In this document: piece after piece, positions 13,431 to 18,736 of the stretch
Position numbering within the stretch: the first letter of the stretch is position 1
Layout: each line of letters opens with the position of its first letter
Virus record (IMG/VR): IMGVR_UViG_3300021980_000006
Location: 1-22,896 of that record
DNA: 22,896 nucleotides
Reading direction: 5' to 3' (one strand)
From: a virus
The notes under the pieces: generated by a model
Told to the model about the DNA's origin: nothing
Seen by the model: the letters and a program-made list of their open reading frames with translations, nothing else
Databases searched by the model: none
Position numbers and translations under genes: made by a program

Positions 13431-13496
13431 CTATCTCATGTTTTTTCCCTTTGTCTCCAGAAGCTTGGCAAGGTAGCTTTCCATACACGGTTTCAT
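13431..13496 (-). CDS. Possible 21-residue peptide between terminase genes
   Basis: An ATG overlapping the small terminase stop (ATGA) opens a 21-codon frame (MKPCMESYLAKLLETKGKNM, then R) ending in TAG 22 bases before the next gene's ATG. The upstream AAGGAAG is a modest binding site. The tight overlap suggests translational coupling, but the frame is very short and has no recognisable feature. It may simply maintain ribosome passage to the next gene. Confidence 0.22.
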   Translation of the reverse strand: MKPCMESYLAKLLETKGKNMR

Positions 13497-13981
13497 TTAT
13501 TTTCTTCCTTGCTCTTCTTCTCCTTTAAAGCCTGTAATGCATCTATTACCTTGGCTATTTTCTCCCTTTCTTCCTTCGGAATCTCAGCTATCCTGCTGTC
13601 AACCTGAATCTGCTGTGTTGCTACCATGTTAATCTCGTCTGGAACTCTTGGGAGAAGTCCCATACTCTGCATTATCTGGACTGCACGGGCGTTAGTCTCC
13701 CTTATTTCTGCCAAGACCATTACTTTCTCACGGACATCCTCAGCCTTGTCATAGTTCTTCCAGAGCTCTTTCTCTATAGCCTGAAATTTGACTTTGACGT
13801 CCCACGGATGGAGACCGTCTTCGTCTCCTTCCCTAATTTCCTTAATTATCTGGTGAATCCTTTGAGGAGTCTTACCAAGGAGCTTGGCTATTTCAGTCTG
13901 AGATAGTCCTCTGGCAAGGAGCTTTATCACTTTACTGCGGAGTTCATAGTTCTTTTTGGAGCGTGTGGCTTTTTTCGCCAT
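13493..13981 (-). CDS. Terminase small subunit candidate
   Basis: This is a 162-residue protein. It has a basic N-terminus (AKKATRSKKNYELRSKVI), a helix-turn-helix at about 25-50 (GLSQTEIAKLLGKTPQRIHQ) and then a long helical, charged region suited to oligomerisation. HTH plus helical core, together with the position just upstream of the large terminase, fits phage TerS proteins, which bind the packaging start site and feed DNA to TerL. The assignment rests on architecture and position rather than on a diagnostic motif; an HTH regulator is the alternative. The start is ATG 13981, ten bases after GGGAGG. Its TGA overlaps the ATG of a 21-codon open frame. Confidence 0.68.
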   Translation of the reverse strand: MAKKATRSKKNYELRSKVIKLLARGLSQTEIAKLLGKTPQRIHQIIKEIREGDEDGLHPWDVKVKFQAIEKELWKNYDKAEDVREKVMVLAEIRETNARAVQIMQSMGLLPRVPDEINMVATQQIQVDSRIAEIPKEEREKIAKVIDALQALKEKKSKEENK

Positions 13982-13994
13982 CTATTGAAATCCT

Positions 13995-14025
13995 CCCTAT
14001 AAAAAGAGGCTTTTAAAGTCTCTTT
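13995..14025 (-). terminator. Weak terminator-like hairpin after the ParB/Srx gene
   Basis: Just after the TGA stop the transcript reads AAAGAG-A-CTT-TAA-AAG-C-CTCTTT then TTATAG: a 9-bp stem with one A-C mismatch, a 3-base loop and a short U-rich tail. It lies between the ParB/Srx gene and the small terminase gene. The stem is AT-rich, so at high growth temperature it may be inefficient and allow partial read-through. Confidence 0.35.
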
Positions 14026-14828
14026 CAAGTTTCACTGTCTCCATTGGAGCTTGAAGACTCTTGCATTTCTAAGCTTTCACCGTTTTCCTCAAGGTCCCTC
14101 TTGATGGCATAGGCAATTCCAGCTACCACATAGCCGTTTTCTATCTCTGTAATGGGAGCTTTAATCAACTTCATAAAGGCTTCTTCATCTGAAAGTTGAA
14201 GGTCTCTCTTGTACTTTTCTATCAGGGTCTTAACTACGTTCATGTTTTCCTTGGAAAGCATAACGGTGAAAGCTTCTCTTTTTACGTTCTCTATTTGCTC
14301 TTCAATCTCGGCATGGTCAAAGAGCTCTTGAGTTTCCTGCTCATCCTCTTCAATAACGGCTTTAAGAGCTTCTATGTCTTCGTCAAAAAATCCTTCCAGA
14401 AGTTCTACAGGAACGGTTTCTTCGAGGAGTCTTAGGTATTCTCTATAAGCCTCCTCGTCGCTATCAAACTTTCCTCTGATTGTGTCTATAAGACCAGTAG
14501 CAAGGACTGCCTTTTCTTCTGGAATCTCAGCTATGAGGAATGGAGCTTCTTCTACGCCGGCGTGCTTTAGTAGGTAGTAACGGTGCTCTCCATCTATGAT
14601 TACGTATTTGTTCTTTCCCTCATCGTAGCGGACTAAGATAGGCTCTAAATAGCCAACTTTTCGGATAGATTCGGCAAGTTTTTTAAAGGCGGTTTCTCCC
14701 ATTACGTTAGGGTTATACTCGTTAGGTTCCACATCTTTTAGTTTCAGGATTTCAAGTCTTATGGGAGCTTTTATCTCTTCTGGTCTCACTTTAGCAGCAA
14801 TTTCTGAAAGGCGATGTTTAAATGCCAT
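14025..14828 (-). CDS. ParB/Srx-fold domain protein (phage ParB-like)
   Basis: This is a 267-residue protein with a ParB N-terminal-type domain at about 24-110. It contains PNEYNPN (family: NPR/NPN type), an LAESIRKVGYLEPILVR helix-strand segment and YVIIDGEHRYYLLK (75-88), the GEHR nucleotide-binding loop. Unlike the ParB at 19437-20483, it has no obvious helix-turn-helix. The C-terminal 130 residues are acidic and helical, ending in a Ser/Asn/Glu-rich tail. Such stand-alone ParB-like proteins are common beside phage terminase genes and are often labelled nucleases, but that activity is not proven by sequence. ATG 14828 follows GAGGAGGGACAAAA. Its ribosome binding site appears controlled by the upstream hairpins. 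It is probably cotranscribed with the radical SAM unit and possibly leads into the terminase genes. Confidence 0.78.
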   Translation of the reverse strand: MAFKHRLSEIAAKVRPEEIKAPIRLEILKLKDVEPNEYNPNVMGETAFKKLAESIRKVGYLEPILVRYDEGKNKYVIIDGEHRYYLLKHAGVEEAPFLIAEIPEEKAVLATGLIDTIRGKFDSDEEAYREYLRLLEETVPVELLEGFFDEDIEALKAVIEEDEQETQELFDHAEIEEQIENVKREAFTVMLSKENMNVVKTLIEKYKRDLQLSDEEAFMKLIKAPITEIENGYVVAGIAYAIKRDLEENGESLEMQESSSSNGDSET

Positions 14829-14833
14829 TTTTG

Positions 14834-14872
14834 TCCCTCCTCACTAAGGAAGGAGGGCGTAAAGCCCTCCTT
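14834..14872 (-). promoter_or_regulatory. Mutually exclusive RNA hairpins controlling the ParB/Srx gene's ribosome binding site
   Basis: Upstream stem: AAGGAGGGC pairs with GCCCTCCTT around TTTAC (14850-14872), a perfect 9-bp stem. The 3' arm also contains CCCTCCT (14851-14857), complementary to the gene's Shine-Dalgarno AGGAGGG (14835-14841). Either the first stem forms and the ribosome binding site is free, or the anti-Shine-Dalgarno captures it. The layout is that of an attenuator or riboregulator. No ligand domain is recognised. Confidence 0.5.
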
Positions 14873-14878
14873 TAAGCT

Positions 14879-15025
14879 TTACTTCTTAGCGGTAGCTTTC
14901 TTGGCACCGCTGGTCTTAGTAGTTCCTTTCTGGCTGGTCTTGGTAGCTCCTTCCTTCTTGGCGGTAGCTTTTCTTGTAGTTCCTTGACTTCCGCCTGTTT
15001 TGGTTCCACCCGAAGACATCGGCAC
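14879..15025 (-). CDS. Small basic Gly/Thr/Lys-rich protein, copy 2
   Basis: This is a 48-residue protein beginning at GTG 15025, eight bases from GGGAGG; that start gives MPMSSGGTKTG, aligned with copy 1, whereas the ATG two codons later is 14 bases from the site. After GTTRKATAKK it continues with imperfect Thr/Lys repeats (GATKTSQKGTTKTSGAKK, then ATAKK). It is almost entirely Lys, Thr, Gly, Ala and Ser and is predicted disordered. The upstream copy's stop codon is in its Shine-Dalgarno region. It may bind DNA or acidic partners, or be a substrate of the radical SAM enzyme; both are inference. It is too short for ordinary gene calling and easily missed. Confidence 0.65.
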   Translation of the reverse strand: MPMSSGGTKTGGSQGTTRKATAKKEGATKTSQKGTTKTSGAKKATAKK

Positions 15026-15030
15026 GGCTG

Positions 15031-15204
15031 TTACCTCCCTACTTGAATTTTTTTACCCGGCTTGTAGCCAGCACCTGAAAATCCAGCATGTTTAGCTGCT
15101 TTTACCATTGAGCGTGTAGCCTGATTTACTTTTACTTTTTTGGCTACTGCTTTCCTCGTAGTTCCCGTTACTCCTGTTTTCGTTCCACCCGGAGACATCG
15201 GCAT
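15031..15204 (-). CDS. Small basic Gly/Thr/Lys-rich protein, copy 1
   Basis: This is a 57-residue, highly basic protein. The start is ATG 15204 with AAGGAGGATGCT upstream; the longer open frame starting at 15234 overlaps the radical SAM gene and lacks a binding site. The N-terminus MPMSPGGTKTG and the following GTTRKAVAKK are shared with the next gene, at nearly the same nucleotide sequence, so the two are tandem duplicates. The C-terminal half (KVNQATRSMVKAAKHAGFSG, then KPGKKIQVGR) is unique. The composition resembles histone-tail or DNA-condensing peptides. An alternative reading is a modified-peptide precursor, because it directly follows a radical SAM gene and has a conserved N-terminus with a variable C-terminus. 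Neither is shown by the sequence alone. Confidence 0.72.
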   Translation of the reverse strand: MPMSPGGTKTGVTGTTRKAVAKKVKVNQATRSMVKAAKHAGFSGAGYKPGKKIQVGR

Positions 15205-15214
15205 AGCATCCTCC

Positions 15215-16636
15215 TTAATCAAACTCAATTCCAAAGTCTTTGAGGAAGGAGGTTGAAAGGACTCCGTTTACTGTTCCTGTTTTTGGATTCGTTTGGGCTT
15301 TTAGGAGCTCTACTGAAGGTAGGAATACGGCGTAAGGGTCTCCGTTTTCGTCAACAAGGATGTTTCCTTTTTCGTCTCTTACTTTCCAGACAGTTAGGTC
15401 TTCAAAGAGGTTGTGTCCAGCTTCCTTATGCCAGCCGTAGCGAAGAAGCTCTACAAAGTTCATGGACTTGAGAGCTTTAGACATTGCCCTGTCTATCTGG
15501 AGGCTGGAGTGGATATCCTTAAATCTTGTGAAGTATGGGAATGCAATTTGATTGCAGAGTTCTTTGGCAGTTTCTATGAATTCTGAAAGGGTGAAAAGGA
15601 AGATGTCAGACTCTTTTTTCTTACGGAGTTCATTAAGAATCATCTGGATGGTGGGGACGACTTTAGGAGAGAAGACATCTACAAGATTTTGGTAGGTTAC
15701 AACGTAGCTTCTTTCATCCTCTGGAGAGTAGTTTTCTGCCTTTATCAGAGTATTAACTTCCCATTGATAGCTTATTCTGATTTCCAAGTCTTTTGCAATC
15801 TTTTCTATCTCGTTAAAGAGTTCTGCAAGTTTTGGAAAGTTTGCGTAGACTCCTTTTCTGTTTACGTAGTAGTATTTGCTTGCCGGTGGAGATAGTTCAA
15901 GGAGTTTGAAGTCTTCTGGGATTATCTTGAGAGTTCCACCTCTGAAATTCAGAGCTCCAAAAGTTACTTCTTTTGCTCCTACCTTTTTTGCCCTTGTCAA
16001 AAGTTTTTCTATCTCTTTGAGTGTAGGGAATTGGGAATGAAGGAAAGGGACCACGTTTATTCCAGTTGGTATTCCAGCCTCATTGAGCTTGGCAACAAGC
16101 TCAAATCTCTCTTCAGGTGATAGAGATTCAGGTTCATACTTTTTCCTGTATCTATCACTTAAAGAGGTTATTGTTATCAGTCCAGCTCTCGGAGTAGACA
16201 TCTGTGTAAGAGTATTGAAGAGTTCTTTTGTGTGGATTCCTTTTGTCGTAAAGAAGAACGGGAAACCGTATCGGTCAAAAATTTCTAAAATCTGCCTTGA
16301 AATGCCTTCACAACCGGGGACGAAAATATCTGAGTTGTTAGATGCGTAAATTGGATAGCGATTCCTTAGATACCAGTCTAAGAAACTGTTAGGGTTTGGA
16401 CTTTTATCTGCCTTTTCTATTCGGGAAACTGTGGCTTTTATGAGCTCTGCAGGACTGCCGAGTCCACCTACAGAAAGGTTAAAGATTTTTTTCTTATTTA
16501 TGCAGGCAAAACAGTAGGCACAGCCTCTAAAGCACCAGCGGTAGGCTTCGTAGTTAACACCTATAGGAAATGCCGGAATAGAGCCAAAAACTGTGAAGTT
16601 GTTAGATTCTTTAAAGAAACTAACTTTCTTAGCCAA
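15215..16636 (-). CDS. Radical SAM protein of the SplB/COG1533 type
   Basis: This 473-residue protein carries the radical SAM cluster motif CFRGCAYC at residues 35-42 (CxxxCxxC), with a further Cys at 45. It continues with segments typical of the SplB-like group (COG1533): SNNSDIFVPGCEG near 100-111, FFFTTKG near 128-133, an ITITSLSDRYRKKYEPESLS segment and an AGIPTGINVVPFLHSQFP stretch. The N-terminal half is therefore a SAM-cleaving [4Fe-4S] domain; the C-terminal half is unassigned. The start is TTG 16636 preceded by GGAGGGATATC. It is followed by two tandem small basic proteins and a ParB/Srx-fold gene. The substrate is unknown; DNA lesion/base chemistry (as in spore photoproduct lyase) or modification of the adjacent peptides are both conceivable. 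A copy of the operator-like repeat is inside the gene at 15541-15557. Confidence 0.88.
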   Translation of the reverse strand: MAKKVSFFKESNNFTVFGSIPAFPIGVNYEAYRWCFRGCAYCFACINKKKIFNLSVGGLGSPAELIKATVSRIEKADKSPNPNSFLDWYLRNRYPIYASNNSDIFVPGCEGISRQILEIFDRYGFPFFFTTKGIHTKELFNTLTQMSTPRAGLITITSLSDRYRKKYEPESLSPEERFELVAKLNEAGIPTGINVVPFLHSQFPTLKEIEKLLTRAKKVGAKEVTFGALNFRGGTLKIIPEDFKLLELSPPASKYYYVNRKGVYANFPKLAELFNEIEKIAKDLEIRISYQWEVNTLIKAENYSPEDERSYVVTYQNLVDVFSPKVVPTIQMILNELRKKKESDIFLFTLSEFIETAKELCNQIAFPYFTRFKDIHSSLQIDRAMSKALKSMNFVELLRYGWHKEAGHNLFEDLTVWKVRDEKGNILVDENGDPYAVFLPSVELLKAQTNPKTGTVNGVLSTSFLKDFGIEFD

Positions 16637-16648
16637 GATATCCCTCCA

Positions 16649-16693
16649 AAAATAGGAAAAGGGACTAACGGGCTTTCTATTACCCGCAGTCCC
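16649..16693 (-). terminator. Terminator-like hairpin at the 5' end of the radical SAM transcript
   Basis: On the transcript, GGGACT-G-CGGG and CCCG-TT-AGTCCC pair (10 bp with an internal bulge) around a 10-base loop, followed by TTTTCCTATTTTT. It meets the criteria for an intrinsic terminator, yet it begins only a base or two after the predicted transcription start and precedes the gene's Shine-Dalgarno. It may stop read-through from the early cluster, attenuate the new transcript, or act as a 5' stabiliser. Confidence 0.65.
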
Positions 16694-16701
16694 TTGAAGA
16701 T

Positions 16702-16730
16702 ATTTTAATGCAATTAATTTGCTAAGTCAA
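16702..16730 (-). promoter_or_regulatory. Promoter of the radical SAM unit with embedded operator-like repeat
   Basis: TTGACT (16725-16730), a 17-base spacer TAGCAAATTAATTGCAT (16708-16724) that is one copy of the dispersed repeat, and TAAAAT (16702-16707). The predicted start near 16695 falls at the first base of a terminator-like hairpin. It is in the only intergenic gap before the radical SAM gene, and I see no alternative promoter. Confidence 0.7.
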
Positions 16731-16747
16731 GGTTTTGAGCAAAGAGT

Positions 16748-17050
16748 CTATAACACTTCTATCATTAAGTAGAAATATTCATAGCCTTGAAAGTCAGTGG
16801 CTTTAATAGCATTGAGCTTTATATCTAATCCCAAATCAACAACGAGGTTTCTAAGCGGAAGAACCTCCAGTATTCTTTCGGGGGATAACTTCCTCAATTT
16901 AAGGAACATCCCTATATACTCGTCCTGTTTAGGATGGGGAATTTTCCAATACTTACCGCTTACGCCTATGAAGTAAACAGGATTGTATTTTCTAACGAAA
17001 TCAATTATTTCCTTTGTAGGAAGCTCTTTTCCCTTTAACTCAAGAAACAT
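16748..17050 (-). CDS. Small hypothetical protein
   Basis: This is a 100-residue protein with AAGGAGGATGCA before ATG 17050, overlapping the end of the preceding gene by 11 bases, so translation is probably coupled. It reads as an alpha/beta mini-domain: basic N-terminus, a PVYFIGVSGKYWKIPHPKQD segment, an LRKLSPERILEVLPLRNL helix and a beta-rich end. I do not recognise the family. It is the last gene before the operator-bearing promoter at 16702-16730, so it closes the early cluster. Confidence 0.6.
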   Translation of the reverse strand: MFLELKGKELPTKEIIDFVRKYNPVYFIGVSGKYWKIPHPKQDEYIGMFLKLRKLSPERILEVLPLRNLVVDLGLDIKLNAIKATDFQGYEYFYLMIEVL

Positions 17051-17555
17051 TGCATCCTCCTTGTATTGAAGGTCTAATCGCTGAGAGGAGATTTTTCATA
17101 AGCTTGAACTTGTCCCAGTCAAAATCCCAGAAAGAAGGCAAACCGGCTTCCACGAATTTCAGTATTTCTGACATATCGTGAGTTAAAAGTAGATTGACTG
17201 ACCAAATTTCATTGTAACGGAAGAAAAGGGCGTGATTCTTCTCGCTCCAGTGGAAGTATGCAATTAGGAAGTCTTCTATCTGTTGGATAAAGGCGTAAGA
17301 ATCAAGTATTTGCTCTAAGGTATAGCAGGCAAAACAGTTAAGCTCTATTTTTGGAACTTGGGATTCTTTTTCCTTGAAGACTGGATTGCAGCCGTACTTC
17401 TTTAAACAGTCGTAAACTTCCTGCCAAGTTTCAGCATGAGAGATGCTACCTTCTTTCCCATCCTTTTCAAAGAATGGCTTGGGATTGAAGACCATGATTC
17501 TATCCCCAGCGAATTCTGCAAGTCCATCTGAACGGATGAAGAGCTTCCTTTCCAT
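17040..17555 (-). CDS. Hypothetical protein
   Basis: This is a 171-residue protein. The start is ATG 17555 with GGAGGTGCAGGCG upstream; the open frame begins five codons earlier, but that ATG is part of the operator-like repeat and ribosome binding site. It is rich in aromatic residues (WQEVYDCLKKYGC, FLIAYFHWSEKNHALFFRY, FWDFDWDKF) and has five cysteines without obvious zinc spacing (NCFAC is the closest pair). No membrane segment is predicted. The last 11 bases overlap the next gene. Function not recognised; it belongs to the small-gene cluster under the operator promoter at 18224-18251. Confidence 0.6.
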   Translation of the reverse strand: MERKLFIRSDGLAEFAGDRIMVFNPKPFFEKDGKEGSISHAETWQEVYDCLKKYGCNPVFKEKESQVPKIELNCFACYTLEQILDSYAFIQQIEDFLIAYFHWSEKNHALFFRYNEIWSVNLLLTHDMSEILKFVEAGLPSFWDFDWDKFKLMKNLLSAIRPSIQGGCNVS

Positions 17556-17568
17556 CGCCTGCACCTCC

Positions 17569-17585
17569 ATGCAATTAGCTTGCTT
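17569..17585 (-). promoter_or_regulatory. Operator-like repeat at a gene junction, next to a ribosome binding site
   Basis: The minus strand reads AAGCAAGCTAATTGCAT, then GGAGGTGCAGGCG and an ATG. This is the third promoterless copy directly against a Shine-Dalgarno. The shared pattern of the three is GCAARYTAATTGCRT, then GGAGG either directly or one base later. Confidence 0.5.
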
Positions 17586-17878
17586 TAATCTTTTCTCATT
17601 CTTAGGTCTATGGAAAAGTCGCTAATCAAATAACGGAGAGCATTAATTGCTTCAAAGTAAGTTGCTCCTTTAGGAAGTTTTGCATCCCCCCAACCGCTAC
17701 CATTTTCAGTTTCCACGAGAACAGCGTCTCGTCCATAGAGTCTTTCGTTAACAAGAAGTTGGGTGTAAATCCTTTCAAATACTTTACTCCACTCCTTAGC
17801 TTCCTTTTTTATCTTTTCTATCTCCTCTTTAGGAAGATTACCGAAGTCTACTTTCTTCAAGTCCTTTAGCTCTAACAT
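17585..17878 (-). CDS. Small hypothetical protein
   Basis: This is a 97-residue protein with its start at ATG 17878, preceded by GGAGGTGCAAG; an upstream in-frame TTG lies within the operator-like repeat and is rejected. The first 45 residues are a charged Lys/Glu-rich helix region (LKKVDFGNLPKEEIEKIKKE). Then comes a possible compact domain containing a GSGWGDAKLPKGATYFEAI stretch. It is unlike any family I can name. Its terminal codons overlap the next repeat element at 17569-17585, mirroring the arrangement in the gene before it. It is probably expressed from the promoter at 18224-18251. Confidence 0.6.
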   Translation of the reverse strand: MLELKDLKKVDFGNLPKEEIEKIKKEAKEWSKVFERIYTQLLVNERLYGRDAVLVETENGSGWGDAKLPKGATYFEAINALRYLISDFSIDLRMRKD

Positions 17879-17890
17879 CTTGCACCTCCA

Positions 17891-17907
17891 ACGCAATTAA
17901 TTTGCCT
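17891..17907 (-). promoter_or_regulatory. Operator-like repeat at a gene junction, next to a ribosome binding site
   Basis: The minus strand reads AGGCAAATTAATTGCGT, then TGGAGGTGCAAG and the ATG of the next gene. The core GCAA-N5-TTGC is exact and the centre AAATTAATT is fully symmetric. There is no TTGAC at the -35 position, so this is the promoterless class of element. The upstream gene's stop codon is inside it. Confidence 0.5.
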
Positions 17908-18181
17908 CAATAGAAACTCTGTGAAATTGAAATTCAAAGTCGTCAATAAATCTTTGAAGTTTTTCGCCATCTTCTTTTTCAGCCCAATAGCGGAACCACT
18001 CTACGGCATCTTTCCAAGATGCTCTTTCTCCGTGAAGTGAGTAAACTTCATCGTGAGCTTTTTCGTCTGGAACTTCTAAGTAGAGAGCTTTAGAGGTCAA
18101 CATTAAAGGTTTGTAAAGGTAGAAGCCTTTTGAGACGATTCCGTCGTCAAAGTCGGATTTCCAGATACGCATTATCATCAC
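17897..18181 (-). CDS. Small hypothetical protein
   Basis: This is a 94-residue protein, first of the three-to-four-gene cluster driven by the promoter at 18224-18251. The start is ATG 18181, nine bases from GGAGG; a second ATG three codons later is possible. It is acidic and aromatic-rich (KSDFDDGIVSKGFYLYKP, AVEWFRYWAEKE). It shares an acidic, aromatic character with its two downstream neighbours but I see no clear homology. The stop codon TAA lies in the middle of the repeat at 17891-17907, so its last codons (E-A-N-stop) are the operator-like sequence. Function unknown; probably a small early phage protein. Confidence 0.6.
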   Translation of the reverse strand: MMIMRIWKSDFDDGIVSKGFYLYKPLMLTSKALYLEVPDEKAHDEVYSLHGERASWKDAVEWFRYWAEKEDGEKLQRFIDDFEFQFHRVSIEAN

Positions 18182-18192
18182 GGCTCACCTCC

Positions 18193-18215
18193 ACGATTCG
18201 GGTTTTTGCCATCGT
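18193..18215 (-). promoter_or_regulatory. Conserved 5'-leader hairpin (third copy)
   Basis: Arms ACGAT and ATCGT, inner GG/CC, loop CAAAAA, and one extra C in the bulge relative to the other two copies; GGAGG follows after one base. The sequence around it, from the -10 element to the Shine-Dalgarno, is nearly the same as at 22643-22681, so promoter, operator, hairpin and ribosome binding site were duplicated as a unit. Confidence 0.5.
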
Positions 18216-18223
18216 CAAATTTC

Positions 18224-18251
18224 AATATATGCAATTACTTTGCGTTGTCAA
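18224..18251 (-). promoter_or_regulatory. Promoter with embedded operator-like repeat
   Basis: A perfect TTGACA (18246-18251) and TATATT (18224-18229) are spaced by 16 bases. The repeat ACGCAAAGTAATTGCAT (18229-18245) fills the spacer. The -35 includes the stop codon of the DUF488 gene. Predicted initiation near 18217 is just upstream of the conserved leader hairpin. It should drive the cluster of small genes from 18181 to 16748. Confidence 0.72.
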
Positions 18252-18694
18252 TCAAGAGATATCAATTGAGCTTCACCATCTTTGTTAATGTCATAAACTT
18301 TCACTCCAAAATCCATGATAAGGAAAACTGCAATTACGCTCCTGTGGCATTTTTCAAAATTTCCACAGGCACACATTAGACATACGGTTTCTTCTCTTGT
18401 GAGGTCAAGGAGCTTTTCAAGTCCAAGCCACACTTTTTGTTCGGTTTCTTTGAACAGTCCACACTCGTTCCCTTCTTTCCAGAAGAGAGAACCTCCGAGG
18501 TTTCCTCCCATCCATTCATACTTGATGCCGTGCGTAAAGAGAATGTCGGGGAGTTTTTTAATTGAGGTCCATTTTTGGAATCTACTGTAAGGGCGTTCTC
18601 TGATATCAACTACCGTAGTGATTCCGTTTTTCTTGAGGTTCTCAATAAATACCTTTTCTGGTAGATTAGAATAGCCGGTCATGTAGATTTTCAT
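18248..18694 (-). CDS. DUF488 family protein
   Basis: This 148-residue protein fits DUF488. It begins with the TGYSN loop and a VVDIRERPYSRFQ segment at about 28-40 (family: vDvRxxPxSR), followed by an NLGG motif near 65-68 and the diagnostic LMCACGNFEKCHR at 106-118 (family: LxCxExxxxCHR). The biochemical role of DUF488 is not well established; the conserved Cys/His cluster suggests metal binding or a redox/rhodanese-like reaction. The start is ATG 18694 after GGGAGGAGAAAAGCA; an upstream in-frame TTG lacks a binding site. Its TGA stop is literally the TGA of the next promoter's TTGACA, so the gene ends inside a promoter. Confidence 0.85.
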   Translation of the reverse strand: MKIYMTGYSNLPEKVFIENLKKNGITTVVDIRERPYSRFQKWTSIKKLPDILFTHGIKYEWMGGNLGGSLFWKEGNECGLFKETEQKVWLGLEKLLDLTREETVCLMCACGNFEKCHRSVIAVFLIMDFGVKVYDINKDGEAQLISLD

Positions 18695-18736
18695 TGCTTT
18701 TCTCCTCCCTTGCAGTATTCGCAAATACCGTTAGCA

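Noticed and set aside
14850-14872. The 9-bp stem as an ordinary intrinsic terminator
   Set aside because: On the transcribed (minus) strand it is followed by CCTTAGTG, not a U-tract; the U-rich side is on the plus strand, where no gene ends.
17571-17896. Upstream in-frame starts at 17570 (MEVQAMERK) and 17896 (MRWRCKMLELK)
   Set aside because: These start codons lie within the operator-like repeat or the Shine-Dalgarno itself; the following ATGs have proper spacing to GGAGG.
18694-18735. A third frame in the same gap reading DANGICEYCKGGEKQ, like half a zinc finger
   Set aside because: There is no start codon in that frame after an upstream stop, so it cannot be translated independently.
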